This document shows, in pieces, positions 16,322 to 27,562 of a stretch of 50,972 nucleotides of DNA. Each line of letters begins with the position of its first letter. The stretch's first letter is position 1. The notes beneath the pieces were generated by a model that was not told where the DNA came from, did not search any database, and saw nothing but the letters and a program-made list of their open reading frames with translations. The stretch is from Actinomycetota bacterium (GTDB lineage Bacteria; Actinomycetota; Aquicultoria; Subteraquimicrobiales; UBA9087), in the NCBI GenBank assembly GCA_030019215.1, contig JASEEZ010000014.1, forward strand, positions 1 through 50,972, in the 5' to 3' direction. The translations under genes were made by a program, and so were the position numbers.

Positions 16322-17158
16322 ATGAAAGATTTTCTACAAAGAGTCCTCGAGGAAAAAGCCGCCGCCCAAGACCGCGGAAGAGCTTCGTCCGCGGAGCTGG
16401 TTAGCTGTGCTGGGAGCAAGCCTCCTCCGGCGAGAATAGCCGTTTATGACTCCCTTGCCTCCGCTCCACGGGTGGTTGAGCTGTCCGCACAGGATTACGA
16501 AGAGTTTATCAATCTGCTGGCTACGAAGACCTATCAGCTCTCCCAAGAGAAGGGAGGGAGCATCCCCTTCACCGTCATCCGGGAAATCGTGGAAAACCTC
16601 ATTCACGCCTACTTCTGCGAGGCGGTGATAACCATCTTGGACGATGGCAACACCATCCTTATCTCCGATCAGGGTCCTGGGATTAAAGATAAAGAAAAGA
16701 CCCTTCAGCCCGGCTTCACCACAGCCACTCAAGGGATGAAAAAGATAATACGAGGGGTGGGCTCGGGCTTGCCAATTGTTCGGGAGGCTCTGACCAGCGC
16801 CGAGGGGAACGTGCTCATCGAGGACAACTTGGAAAGGGGAACCGTGATCACTCTCAGCGTCCCCAGGGGCAGAGGGGGCCATCAAGAAAGGCCGGTGGCC
16901 GAGAGCACAGGGCCAGCTCCCCACGAAGTTCCTCGGTTTAAGCTAAGTGGCCGCCAGAAGAAGGTCCTATTCCTCGTCACCGAGCTAGGGGCAGTTGGCC
17001 CCTCCAGGGTCGCCGACGAGCTGAATGTGAGCCTGAGCACCGCGTATCGAGATTTGCTCCACCTGGAAAGGGAGGGGCTGGTTGAGCTGGGCGACCGAGG
17101 AAGAAGGGGCCTGACTCCCTTGGGAGTGAAATGCCTCGATGTTATCTTAACCTCTTAA
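16322..17158 (+). CDS. Histidine-kinase-type ATPase domain fused to winged helix, upstream of dnaA
   Basis: 278 aa. Residues ~85-185 form a GHKL/HATPase_c fold: N box EIVENLIHAY, G1 box DQGPGI, and G2 box GVGSGLPIV. There is no DHp dimerisation helix with a phospho-accepting histidine, so it is not a standard sensor kinase; SpoIIAB/RsbW-like or regulatory ATPases are closer in layout. Residues ~205-278 form a winged helix-turn-helix (RVADELNVSLSTAYRDLLHLEREGL), like LexA/MarR-type DNA binders. It ends 18 bp before dnaA and is likely co-transcribed with it. A role in origin or dnaA control is suggested by position only. ATG 16322 follows a purine-rich stretch; the N-terminal 50 residues are poorly conserved-looking. 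Confidence 0.75.
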   Translation: MKDFLQRVLEEKAAAQDRGRASSAELVSCAGSKPPPARIAVYDSLASAPRVVELSAQDYEEFINLLATKTYQLSQEKGGSIPFTVIREIVENLIHAYFCEAVITILDDGNTILISDQGPGIKDKEKTLQPGFTTATQGMKKIIRGVGSGLPIVREALTSAEGNVLIEDNLERGTVITLSVPRGRGGHQERPVAESTGPAPHEVPRFKLSGRQKKVLFLVTELGAVGPSRVADELNVSLSTAYRDLLHLEREGLVELGDRGRRGLTPLGVKCLDVILTS

Positions 17159-17176
17159 GCCGGGAGGGTGTGAAAA

Positions 17177-18538
17177 ATGCAGGAGCAAGTCCATCTTATC
17201 TGGGAAAAGGCCCTGGGTATAATCAGGGACCAGCTTAACACCCCAACATTTAAAACGTGGTTTGAAAACACCTCCCCCGTGGCCCTATATGAGGGAACCC
17301 TGATTGTCTCCACGCCAAATTCCTTCGCTAAAGAGTGGTTGGAGTCGCGCTATGCGGTCCTCTTAAAACAGGCCCTCTCCCAGGCGGCGGGGGAGGAGGT
17401 GGGCGTGAAGTTCACCGTCAAGGGGCCCCAGAAAGAGTGGGCGAAAGAGGGTGTTTTGGAAGAGCCCCCAAAGATCGCTTCCCCCGTAGAGCGAGTAGCT
17501 CCAGCCGCCGGCTACCTGAATCCGAAGTACACCTTTGACTCTTTCGTTATAGGAAGCAGCAACAGATTCGCCCACGCCGCCGCCTTGGCGGTAGCAGAAA
17601 AACCATCACTTGCCTATAATCCCCTCTTCATCTACGGGGGCGTTGGTTTGGGGAAAACTCACCTTCTTCAAGCCATTGCTCGCTATGTTTTGGAGCACCA
17701 CCCCCGCCTCAAGGTAAAATACGTTTCCACAGAGAAGTTCACCACCGATTTCATCAACTCAATTCGAGACAAAGATAAAATAACAGGCTTCCAGAAAAAA
17801 TACCGGAACAGCGACGTCCTCCTGGTTGATGATATCCAGTTCTTGGAGAATAAAGAGGCCACCCAAGAAGAGTTTTTCCACACCTTTAACACGCTACATG
17901 AAGCCACTAAACAAATGGTGATATCCAGCGACCGTCCTCCAAAGGATATCGCAACCCTTGAAGACAGGTTGCGGTCCCGCTTTGAGTGGGGTCTTATCAC
18001 CGACATCCAGGCCCCCGATCTCGAGACCAGAATCGCCATTTTAAGTAAACGGGTTAAAATGGAGAGGCTACGTGTCCCTGATGAGATTATGGAGCTCATT
18101 GCCTCAAGGGTTCAATCGAATATTCGGGAATTAGAGGGGGCATTAATCCGAGTTGTGGCTTTCTCTTCCCTCACCAAGTGCCCTATAACCATCCAATTGG
18201 CGGAGGATGTTTTAAAAGATATTTTCCCAGAAAAGGAAATTAAACCCATCACCATACCGGCCATTCAACACGAAGCTTGCCGGTACTTCAGTATTTCGCG
18301 TGGAGAATTAATAAGTAAAAAAAGAGCTCAACCCATTGTTTACCCAAGGCAGGTAGCTATGTACCTCGCGAGAGAATTAACTGATTTTTCTTTACCTAAG
18401 ATAGGTAAAGAGTTTGGTGGAAGAGACCACACTACCGTTCTCCATGCCACCACAAAAATAGAAAAGCTCTTAAATGAACAGCGCGAGGTATACAACCAAA
18501 TTCAAGAGCTGACAAACCGGATCAAACAAAAAAGGTAA
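17177..18538 (+). CDS. dnaA: Chromosomal replication initiator DnaA
   Basis: 453 aa, full length. Domain I is at residues 1-~85, followed by a short linker. The AAA+ domain has Walker [10 protein letters not shown] near residue 154, Walker B VDDIQF near 217, sensor and RSRFEWG (arginine-finger region). Domain IV carries the DNA-binding signature [11 protein letters not shown] near residue 414. DnaA-ATP melts oriC and loads the helicase. A GGGAGG ribosome site precedes ATG 17177. From roughly 18050 onward the gene becomes visibly more AT-rich, and this continues through dnaN. Confidence 0.98.
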   Translation: MQEQVHLIWEKALGIIRDQLNTPTFKTWFENTSPVALYEGTLIVSTPNSFAKEWLESRYAVLLKQALSQAAGEEVGVKFTVKGPQKEWAKEGVLEEPPKIASPVERVAPAAGYLNPKYTFDSFVIGSSNRFAHAAALAVAEKPSLAYNPLFIYGGVGLGKTHLLQAIARYVLEHHPRLKVKYVSTEKFTTDFINSIRDKDKITGFQKKYRNSDVLLVDDIQFLENKEATQEEFFHTFNTLHEATKQMVISSDRPPKDIATLEDRLRSRFEWGLITDIQAPDLETRIAILSKRVKMERLRVPDEIMELIASRVQSNIRELEGALIRVVAFSSLTKCPITIQLAEDVLKDIFPEKEIKPITIPAIQHEACRYFSISRGELISKKRAQPIVYPRQVAMYLARELTDFSLPKIGKEFGGRDHTTVLHATTKIEKLLNEQREVYNQIQELTNRIKQKR

Positions 18539-18739
18539 AATAGTTGTGGGTTAATATATGAATAACCTTGTTAGTGGTTCCATATTTCTCTTTTTAAACA
18601 GAAAAGAAAGTTATCTTAAAAATTATCAACAAAGGGATGTTTTAATTGAAAAGGGAAAATAGGAGATGTTAACATATCAACAGCACCTACTAAAACTACT
18701 TTAAAGATATTATTATATAGTTCTAGGGGAGGAAATACT
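18539..18739. other. AT-rich dnaA-dnaN spacer, candidate DNA unwinding element
   Basis: 201 bp, strongly AT-rich against GC-rich surroundings. It holds DnaA-box-like sequences TTATCAACA (18623-18631) and ATATCAACA (18675-18683), each one or two mismatches from consensus, and a run ATATTATTATATAG at 18707-18720 suited to strand opening. The dnaN ribosome site (GGGGAGG) is at its right end. A bipartite oriC with the perfect box upstream of dnaA is possible. Confidence 0.5.
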
Positions 18740-19843
18740 GTGGAAATAAAGTGCGTGAGGGAAAATTTACTTGATGGAATTCAAACTGTTCAAAAAGCTG
18801 TTTCAACTAGAACAACATTACCCATCTTAACTAGTATCCTTTTTCAAACAGATGAAGATAAAGTAACTCTCAGTGCCACCAATCTGGAGATAGCGATAGA
18901 GTGTAAGGTGGATGCAAATATTCTCTCAAAAGGAGCGGTGGTGGTCCCGGCGAGACTTATAGGAGATATCATCCGAAATTTACCCGAAGCGGCCATTGAG
19001 ATAACCTCCAGTCCTAGTAACAATCAGCTAAAAATTTTATGTGGGCAGGCTGAATTTAATATAAAGACACTTCCTCCTGAGGACTTTCCTAGGTTTCCTG
19101 AAATCCCCACCAAGTCAAGCTACACTGTCGCGGGTGATCTGTTAATTGAGACGGTAAAACAAGTGACTAGGGCTGCCTCCCATGATGAGACTAGACCAGT
19201 GCTCACAGGAGTTCTTATAAATATAACCAAAGACCGGCTGAAAATGGTGGCTACGGACAGTTACAGGTTGGCGGTTAGGGAAATAGGAGTTAAAAAAGGC
19301 GTGGAGGAAAAAGCACGGGTTGTTATTCCCGCCCGAACCCTTGAAGAAGTGATAAAAATAATCCCACCCAAAAGAAAAGAAATCGACATCACCTTAACCG
19401 AAAATCAAATTATTTTTAATCTAGGGGAGGTTGTTTTAATTTCTCGATTAATAGAGGGACAGTTTCCCAACTACCAACAACTTCTACCCGAAGACCACAA
19501 AATGAGGTTGGAGGTAGATAGGGAGAAATTTGCGGGGGCAGTTAAAAGGGTTTCCCTGCTGGCATTGAATAATTCACCGCTTAAACTAAGCATCAAGGGG
19601 AGTAAGATGAAAATATCCGCCCAGACGGCTGAGGTCGGTTTGGCCACCGAGGAGATAGGCGTTAACAAGAAGGGGGAGGACATGGATATCGCTCTCAACG
19701 CCCAGTTTCTAATGGATGGAGTGACTAGTGTTGAGGGCGACGCGGTAGTTTTTGAGGTCTTGGATCCACTTAAGCCCGGTCTCATTAGATCAGTGGCGGG
19801 CGGGGACTTTTTGTATCTTATTATGCCGGTTAGGATCGGTTGA
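18740..19843 (+). CDS. dnaN: DNA polymerase III beta sliding clamp
   Basis: 367 aa, the usual length for three tandem clamp folds. Recognisable segments are TTLPILTSILFQ in domain 1, RPVLTGVLINI at the start of domain 2, MVATDSYRLAVRE, and the C-terminal YLIMPVRIG. The dimeric ring tethers the replicative polymerase to DNA. Start GTG at 18740 with GGGGAGG upstream. Base composition is clearly lower in GC than the genes on either side. Its stop lies inside a 9-bp perfect hairpin (19838-19864). Confidence 0.97.
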   Translation: MEIKCVRENLLDGIQTVQKAVSTRTTLPILTSILFQTDEDKVTLSATNLEIAIECKVDANILSKGAVVVPARLIGDIIRNLPEAAIEITSSPSNNQLKILCGQAEFNIKTLPPEDFPRFPEIPTKSSYTVAGDLLIETVKQVTRAASHDETRPVLTGVLINITKDRLKMVATDSYRLAVREIGVKKGVEEKARVVIPARTLEEVIKIIPPKRKEIDITLTENQIIFNLGEVVLISRLIEGQFPNYQQLLPEDHKMRLEVDREKFAGAVKRVSLLALNNSPLKLSIKGSKMKISAQTAEVGLATEEIGVNKKGEDMDIALNAQFLMDGVTSVEGDAVVFEVLDPLKPGLIRSVAGGDFLYLIMPVRIG

Positions 19844-19903
19844 CCCCGCGCAACAGGGTCAACCGCACGTAGCGCGGTCCCCCTACCAACGGGCCCATCA
19901 GTG
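19838..19903 (+). terminator. Hairpins at the dnaN 3' end
   Basis: GGTTGACCC (19838-19846) and GGGTCAACC (19856-19864) form a perfect 9-bp stem that contains the dnaN stop codon. A second hairpin, GGCCCA TCAG TGGGCC, follows at about 19888-19903. No T tract follows, so these may reduce read-through or stabilise the dnaN message rather than terminate it. Confidence 0.4.
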
Positions 19904-20003
19904 GGCCGCCTAGGGCTGGGAGAGGGTCATTGTGGCTAGGGCAACAAATATGGCCCCACCAACCAGCCTTTTTCTTTGCCTTTTTTCAATGGAGCACCTG
20001 AGA

Positions 20004-20585
20004 ATGATCCTGCGATACCTGGAGTTGACGAACTATAGAAACCACAAAGAGTTAAGGCTGACTCCCTCTCCCTCCACCACATTAATTCTTGGAGGGAATG
20101 CCCAAGGAAAGACCGATATTCTAGAGGCGATTTATCTTCTAGCGACGAGTCAGTCCCACCGCACCCAGAACAACCGGGACATGATCAATTGGGGAGCCAC
20201 CTTTTCACTTATTAGGGCGGTGGTTGAGGGGGCCAGGAAAAGAAGCCGACTCGATATTTTGATTGGCGAGGACGGATCGAGAAAGGCGAGACTTAATGGA
20301 GCGGCACAAGCGAGGACGAGTGACCTATTGGGAACAGTGAGGGCCGTTCTCTTTTCTCCAGAGGACATCAATACAGTCAAGGGCGAACCCGGGGCGAGAA
20401 GGGCCTTCATGGACGATGGGAGGCGCCCCCGTCTCCTTGCCGTAATTCGGGAGGGCACTCAGGCGATCATCACCAGCACCAACCGTAGTTATTTTAGCCC
20501 CGGCTATATTAAAGACGCGCTGTTGATCGACCTCGCCAGCAAAAAAGGAGCAGAATTCGTAACCCTGGAGGGGGAAGATGCTTAG
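20004..20585 (+). pseudogene. recF: recF with large in-frame internal deletion
   Basis: The first ~137 residues are good RecF: YLELTNYRNHKELRL, Walker A GGNAQGKTDILEAIY, SHRTQNNRDMI, and LFSPEDINTVKGEPGARRAF. At MDD the sequence jumps directly to what corresponds to the extreme C terminus (RRPRLLAVIREGTQAIITST), aligning with the DD...LLxxI...VQTFVTTT end of RecF. About 190 residues are absent, including the ABC signature (GSQGQQRT-type) and Walker B LLLDD. The total is 193 aa against the usual ~360-370. Reading frame is kept. ATP hydrolysis should be impossible, so I call it a pseudogene. The junction could come from recombination at a short GACGATG-type repeat, or from misassembly. An in-frame GTG start exists at 19932, but homology starts at 20004. 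Confidence 0.85.
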
Positions 20586-21147
20586 GGCCCTGAGAGACGT
20601 TTTGGACGAGACGGTCAAGGGCCTGGGGCTGACTGGGTGCCTTGAGGAGGCCATGGCCATTTTTATCTGGGACGAGGCGGTGGGCGAGAAGGTGTCCGAG
20701 AACGCCCAGCCATACCTGTTTAGGGGAGGGATTTTGTTTGTTTCGGTGGCAAGCCCCGCTTGGGCACAGGAGCTCACCTCGATGAAATCGGGCCTGATCT
20801 GCGAGCTCAACCGGTGTCTTGGAAAAGAGCTGGTTAAGGACATCCGCTTTCAGCCTCGGGGACGCCGGTTGCCTAGAACCGCTGCCCCTACGGAAGGGGA
20901 GCCCGACTTGAGGAAGATTGATCTCAAGCAGGGCGAGGTCAGAGAGGTGGAGGAGGCGACGAGATCGATTCAGGATGGAGAAATCAGAAAGAAGTTGGCC
21001 GAACTCTTGTTGCTGGACAAGAAACTGAGAGCCTGGAAACTGAAGAATGGCTGGCGGCTCTGCCCCACTTGCGGTGCCCTCGTCGAGCCAGGCAAGGCCT
21101 GTCTGACTTGCCATAGAGGTGGCCAGGGGCAGCCGGAGGTGCTATAA
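20578..21147 (+). CDS. DUF721/DciA-like protein with C-terminal zinc ribbon
   Basis: 189 aa. Residues ~1-95 show the DUF721 pattern (IWDEAVGEKVSENAQPYLFRGGILFVSVASPAWAQEL). In many bacteria this domain (DciA) acts in loading the replicative helicase DnaB, and in Actinomycetota it sits between recF and gyrB, as here. A charged linker follows. The C-terminal ~45 residues add a short zinc-ribbon-like CPTCG...CLTC motif (residues ~161-179), not part of the minimal family. It overlaps the end of recF by 8 bp. Confidence 0.8.
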   Translation: MLRALRDVLDETVKGLGLTGCLEEAMAIFIWDEAVGEKVSENAQPYLFRGGILFVSVASPAWAQELTSMKSGLICELNRCLGKELVKDIRFQPRGRRLPRTAAPTEGEPDLRKIDLKQGEVREVEEATRSIQDGEIRKKLAELLLLDKKLRAWKLKNGWRLCPTCGALVEPGKACLTCHRGGQGQPEVL

Positions 21148-21159
21148 TTAGTGTTCTAA

Positions 21160-23112
<1,953 letters not shown>

Positions 23113-23121
23113 GGGGTGGGC

Positions 23122-25566
23122 ATGGAGGAGGCTTTGGTTGGAAGAATCGAACCGGTCGAGATAGAGGAAGAGATGAAGCGTTCCTACATTGATTACGCTA
23201 TGAGCGTGATTGTGGGGCGAGCCCTCCCCGATATTCGCGATGGTTTGAAGCCCGTCCATCGCCGGATACTTTATGCCATGTACGACATGGGGATGTTCCC
23301 CGGCAGGCCCTACAAGAAATGTGCCCGAATCGTCGGTGAGGTTTTGGGGAAATACCACCCCCACGGAGATGCTGCTGTCTATGACACCATGGTCCGCATG
23401 GCCCAGGACTTCTCCTGCCGGTATGAGCTGATCGACGGGCATGGCAATTTTGGATCCGTGGATGGGGACAGCCCCGCCGCCATGCGCTACACGGAAGCGA
23501 GACTAGCTCGGCTCGCCATGGAGCTCCTGAGGGATATCGACAAGAAGACGGTGGATTTTACCCCGAACTTTGACGAATCCCTTCAGGAGCCATTGGTTCT
23601 CCCGGCGCGCTTCCCCAATCTTTTGGTCAATGGCTCCTCCGGAATCGCTGTGGGCATGGCCACTAACATCCCACCACACAATCTCGGTGAGGTAATAGAT
23701 GGGGCGGTCATGCTCATCGACGACCCCGAAGCCACCGTCAAGGATCTGATGAGGGCGATCAAGGGGCCGGATTTTCCGACGGGTGGTGTCATCGTGGGCA
23801 GGGGAGGTATAAAGGAGGCCTATGAGACTGGACGGGGGAGCATTAGGATACGAGGGAAGGCCACAATTGAAGAGAGCGCAGACAGGAACCGCATCGTCAT
23901 CACAGAGATACCGTACCAGGTCAACAAGGCGAGGCTGGCAGAAAAGATAGCTGAGCTGGTTAAAGAGAAGAGACTGGCGGAGGTATCCGATCTGAGGGAC
24001 GAATCGGACAGGAGCGGGATGCGCTTGGTGGTCGAGCTCAAGCGCGAGGCCGTTCCCAAGGTTGCCCTTAACAAGCTCTATAAGCACACACAGCTCGAAA
24101 CTTCTTTCGGGGTTATCATGCTCGCTCTGGTGGATGGCATGCCCCGCGTTCTCTCTCTCCCGGAGGCCCTCCGCAACTACGTCGGCCACCAAAAAGAAGT
24201 GGTCACCCGTCGAACCAAATTTGAGTTGGCCAAGGCCGAGGAGCGGGCCCACATCCTGGAGGGTCTGCTGGTCGCCCTCAAAAACCTGGATGAAGTCATC
24301 AAGGCCATCCGCCGGTCGAAGGCGGTGGAAGAGGCAAAAGGGAGGCTCGTTGAGAAATTTGCCTTGAGCGAGGCCCAGGCTCAGGCCATCCTGGACATGA
24401 GACTTCAGCGCCTGACCGGGATGGAGAGGGAGAAGGTCGAGACAGAGCACAAGGAACTTACGACGATGATTAAGCAATTGAGGGCTATTCTGGCCGATGA
24501 GTGGAAAGTCATGGAGCTCGCCAAGAGCGAGCTCTTGGAGATAAAGAAAAAATACGCCGATGCGCGGCGGACTCAGATCGCCGGCGGCAAAGCGGAGATG
24601 GACATCGAGGATCTCATAGCCGAGGAGGAGATGGTCGTCACCATCACCCACGCGGGTTACGTCAAGCGGCTTCCAGTGACCACCTACCGCCGACAGCGGC
24701 GGGGTGGCCGTGGGGTTGTGGGAACCAACCTTAAAGAAGGAGACTTCATGGAACACCTCTTCGTCTCCTCTACCCACCACTATACGCTCTTCTTCACGAA
24801 CAAAGGGAAGGTCTATCGCCTCAAAGTTCACGAGCTACCGTTGGGTAGCCGGACTTCCAGGGGCCAGGCCATCGTGAACATTTTACCTTTTGCTCAAGAC
24901 GAAAAGATAGCGGCGGTTATCGCTATCCGCGATTTTGATCAGGACCGCTATCTCATGTTGGCCACCAGGAGGGGCTTGGTCAAGAAGACGCCCCTGAAGG
25001 AGTACGACAGTTCCCGCCGGGATGGCATCATCGCCCTCGCCTTAAGGGAGGACGATGAACTCGTGGGCGTGAAGTTGACGGAAGGCGATGAGGAAGTGAT
25101 CCTGGTCACCCGAGGCGGACAGGCCATAAGGTTTAAGGAGGCCGATGCCCGACCGATGGGCCGAGTGGCGATGGGTGTCAGGGGGATAAAGCTCGGCGAG
25201 GGTGATGAGGTTTTGGGCATGGAGGTGGTCCAGAAAGGGGCCGACCTCTTCGTTGTCACCGAGAATGGTTATGGAAAGAGGACGTCCGTATCCAAATATC
25301 CCCTCCAGGCCCGTGGCGGAAAGGGAGTTAGAACTATCAGGCTGGTCTCGGATAAGGGGAGATTGGCTGGCGCGAAGATGGTCGACAGACACCACGAACT
25401 CATGGTGATCTCCAGTGAGGGGGTCGTCATCAGGGTTCCCGTGAAGGGCGTTTCCAGGATGGGCCGGCACACCCAGGGAGTAAGGATGATGAACCTCAAG
25501 GACCAGGACAGGGTCAGCACCCTAGCGCGGGTGGCCAAGAAGAAATCCACGGGTGGGGGGAAGTAG
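23122..25566 (+). CDS. gyrA: DNA gyrase subunit A
   Basis: 814 aa. Catalytic tyrosine in [10 protein letters not shown] (Tyr123). The quinolone-pocket region is [19 protein letters not shown]. The C-terminal beta-pinwheel contains the GyrA box QRRGGRG, which distinguishes gyrase from topoisomerase IV. Ala rather than Ser is found at the E. coli Ser83-equivalent place (GDAAVYD), a state also seen naturally in some bacteria. ATG 23122 has AGGGGG upstream; a GTG at 23116 is in frame. The stop codon overlaps the start of the archease gene (TAGTG). Confidence 0.98.
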   Translation: MEEALVGRIEPVEIEEEMKRSYIDYAMSVIVGRALPDIRDGLKPVHRRILYAMYDMGMFPGRPYKKCARIVGEVLGKYHPHGDAAVYDTMVRMAQDFSCRYELIDGHGNFGSVDGDSPAAMRYTEARLARLAMELLRDIDKKTVDFTPNFDESLQEPLVLPARFPNLLVNGSSGIAVGMATNIPPHNLGEVIDGAVMLIDDPEATVKDLMRAIKGPDFPTGGVIVGRGGIKEAYETGRGSIRIRGKATIEESADRNRIVITEIPYQVNKARLAEKIAELVKEKRLAEVSDLRDESDRSGMRLVVELKREAVPKVALNKLYKHTQLETSFGVIMLALVDGMPRVLSLPEALRNYVGHQKEVVTRRTKFELAKAEERAHILEGLLVALKNLDEVIKAIRRSKAVEEAKGRLVEKFALSEAQAQAILDMRLQRLTGMEREKVETEHKELTTMIKQLRAILADEWKVMELAKSELLEIKKKYADARRTQIAGGKAEMDIEDLIAEEEMVVTITHAGYVKRLPVTTYRRQRRGGRGVVGTNLKEGDFMEHLFVSSTHHYTLFFTNKGKVYRLKVHELPLGSRTSRGQAIVNILPFAQDEKIAAVIAIRDFDQDRYLMLATRRGLVKKTPLKEYDSSRRDGIIALALREDDELVGVKLTEGDEEVILVTRGGQAIRFKEADARPMGRVAMGVRGIKLGEGDEVLGMEVVQKGADLFVVTENGYGKRTSVSKYPLQARGGKGVRTIRLVSDKGRLAGAKMVDRHHELMVISSEGVVIRVPVKGVSRMGRHTQGVRMMNLKDQDRVSTLARVAKKKSTGGGK

Positions 25567-25982
25567 TGGAGCGATTCAAGGTTCTCAACCACACTGCCGA
25601 CATTGGTCTTCAGGCATACGGCAGGACCCTGAAGGAAGCCTTCGAGAACACAGCTCTGGGCATGTTTAGTCTGATTACAGATCTAGATAAGGTGGCGGAG
25701 GAGGATTGCCTCGATGTCAAGGTGGAGGCGGAGGATCGCGAGACCCTGCTCGTCGAGTGGCTAAACGAGCTCATCTACCTTTTTGAAGTCCAGGAAGTGC
25801 TACTAAAAAAATTCGACATAGTTGATTGGGACGAAGAGCACCATTTGACCGCTCTGGTCAGCGGTGAGAAAATAGATCTGGAGCGCCACCCGATCAAGAT
25901 TCAGGTGAAAGCCTGCACCTATTACCTGCTCAAGGTGAGCAAGGATGACCTGTGGGTGGCCCAAGTCATCTTCGACGTTTAG
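25566..25982 (+). CDS. Archease, RtcB cofactor
   Basis: 138 aa. Signature NHTADIGLQAYGRTLKEAFENTALGMF at the N terminus, EWLNELIYLFE in the middle and the IKACTYY-like VKACTYYLLKV segment near the end; acidic residues of the metal site are present. Archease speeds RtcB guanylylation and turnover. GTG start overlaps the gyrA stop, and rtcB follows 21 bp later, so all four genes gyrB-gyrA-archease-rtcB may be one transcript. Confidence 0.93.
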   Translation: MERFKVLNHTADIGLQAYGRTLKEAFENTALGMFSLITDLDKVAEEDCLDVKVEAEDRETLLVEWLNELIYLFEVQEVLLKKFDIVDWDEEHHLTALVSGEKIDLERHPIKIQVKACTYYLLKVSKDDLWVAQVIFDV

Positions 25983-26003
25983 GCATCTTGTAGGAGGGCC
26001 CCT

Positions 26004-27446
26004 GTGAGCTACTGGGAGAAGACCGGCCCTTATCGTTTCATGATTCCCCAAACGTACCGTTCAGGCATGAGGGTCCCCGGCACCGTCTACGCGGATGATG
26101 ACCTGATCTTTCAGGCCGATCGCGATAGGGCCCTGGAGCAGGTGGTGAACGTCGCCTTTCTTCCCGGGATAGTCAAAGCCTCCTTCGCCATGCCCGATAT
26201 CCACTGGGGCTATGGCTTTCCCATCGGTGGCGTGGCGGCGATGGACACCAAGACGGGGGTCATCTCTCCCGGCGGCGTGGGATATGATGTGAGCTGCGGC
26301 GTTAGGCTCCTCAGAACCAACTTGACCGCGAAGGAAATCGCTCCTTCAATGCAAGCCCTCATGCACGAGCTCTCCAGGAATATCCCCAAGGGGGTAGGGA
26401 GTAGGGGCAAGATCAAGCTCGGCTGGAAAGAGATGGAGGAGCTGCTGGTCAAGGGTGCGAGGTGGGCTGTGGCCGCCGGCTACGGTTGGAGGGAGGACCT
26501 GGATTATACCGAGGATGGGGGGTGCCTACCTGAGGCGGACCCCAGCAAGGTCAGTCGGCGTGCTTTTGAGAGGGGCCTCAGCCAGCCGGGAACCCTGGGT
26601 GCCGGGAACCACTTCCTGGAACTCCAGGAGGTTGTGGAGATATACGATGACAAGGTGGCGGAGGTCTTTGGTCTGCTTAAAGGCCAGGTTGTGATGATGA
26701 TTCACTCCGGCTCCAGGGGTGTGGGGCACCAGATCTGCTCCGACTATATTAAGGTCATGGACAGGGTTGTCCGAGAGCTCGGGATCGAATTGCCCGACAA
26801 GCAACTAGGTTGTGCCCCCATCACCTCCGACGAGGGCAGGGATTACTACGGGGCGATGGCTTGTGCGGCCAACTATGCCCTGGCGAATAGACACTGCCTG
26901 GCTCACTGGGTTAGACAGTCCTTCGAATACGTCTTCAAAAAGAGCGCCGAGTCTCTGGGGATGCATCTTCTCTATGATGTCTCCCACAACATCGCCAGGT
27001 TTGAGGATCATGAGGTTGGGGGGGCAAGGGGACGGCTCTGCGTTCATAGGAAGGGGGCAACCAGGGCCTTCGGGCCCGGCCATCCGGCCATCCCCGAAGT
27101 TTATCGAGAGGTTGGCCAGCCGGTGATAATTCCGGGCGATATGGGGCGGAGCTCCTATGTCCTCGTTGGCACCGAGGGTTCTGAAGAAGAGGCTTTTGCC
27201 TCGACCTGCCATGGTGCTGGAAGGGTGATGAGCCGAAGTCGGGCGAAGAGGCAAATCCGCGGGGATCAGCTCAAGCGAGAACTCGAGGCGAAGGGCATCG
27301 TGATCTTAGCTGGGCACCTTCCTCTCCTAGCCGAGGAGGCACCCCAGGCCTACAAGGATGTCAGCAAGGTCGTGGAGATATGCCACGGCGCCGGGCTTTC
27401 CAGGAAGGTCGCGAAGATGAGACCCATGGGGGTCCTCAAGGGGTAG
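26004..27446 (+). CDS. rtcB: RNA-splicing ligase RtcB
   Basis: 480 aa. The GTP- and Mn2+-dependent ligase joins 2',3'-cyclic phosphate (via 3'-phosphate) and 5'-OH RNA ends in repair or tRNA splicing. Motifs: PDIHWGYGFPIGGVAAMD, GGVGYDVSCGVRLLRT with the metal-binding Cys, MMIHSGSRGVGHQ, DVSHNIARFE and CHGAGRVMSRSRAKR, whose His403 is the expected guanylylation site. GTG start with GGAGGG upstream. Its stop is 2 bp from the inverted-repeat element copy 3. Confidence 0.96.
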   Translation: MSYWEKTGPYRFMIPQTYRSGMRVPGTVYADDDLIFQADRDRALEQVVNVAFLPGIVKASFAMPDIHWGYGFPIGGVAAMDTKTGVISPGGVGYDVSCGVRLLRTNLTAKEIAPSMQALMHELSRNIPKGVGSRGKIKLGWKEMEELLVKGARWAVAAGYGWREDLDYTEDGGCLPEADPSKVSRRAFERGLSQPGTLGAGNHFLELQEVVEIYDDKVAEVFGLLKGQVVMMIHSGSRGVGHQICSDYIKVMDRVVRELGIELPDKQLGCAPITSDEGRDYYGAMACAANYALANRHCLAHWVRQSFEYVFKKSAESLGMHLLYDVSHNIARFEDHEVGGARGRLCVHRKGATRAFGPGHPAIPEVYREVGQPVIIPGDMGRSSYVLVGTEGSEEEAFASTCHGAGRVMSRSRAKRQIRGDQLKRELEAKGIVILAGHLPLLAEEAPQAYKDVSKVVEICHGAGLSRKVAKMRPMGVLKG

Positions 27447-27448
27447 CA

Positions 27449-27562
27449 CTAGTACCGTTACAACTTTAAGGCTGACAAGCAAAAGGCTTGTCCTGAGCTT
27501 GTTGAAGGATGAAGGGTCTCTCTCGAAACAAGCGATATAAGAAGTAGTTGTAATGGCACTAG
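27449..27562. repeat. CTAG-ended inverted-repeat element, copy 3 (114 bp)
   Basis: Starts CTAGTACCGTTACAACTTTA and ends AGTTGTAATGGCACTAG. It fills the gap between convergent rtcB and nfi, and its right CTAG supplies the nfi TAG stop. It shares GGCTGACAAGCAAAAGGC with copy 2 and also holds a TGTCCTGAGCTTGTTGAAGG segment resembling widespread REP-like sequences. No coding capacity. Confidence 0.87.

Noticed and set aside
23503-24831. Long open frame (442 codons) antisense to gyrA
   Set aside because: It mirrors the codon structure of gyrA, has no family resemblance and no ribosome site; a typical shadow of a GC-rich gene.
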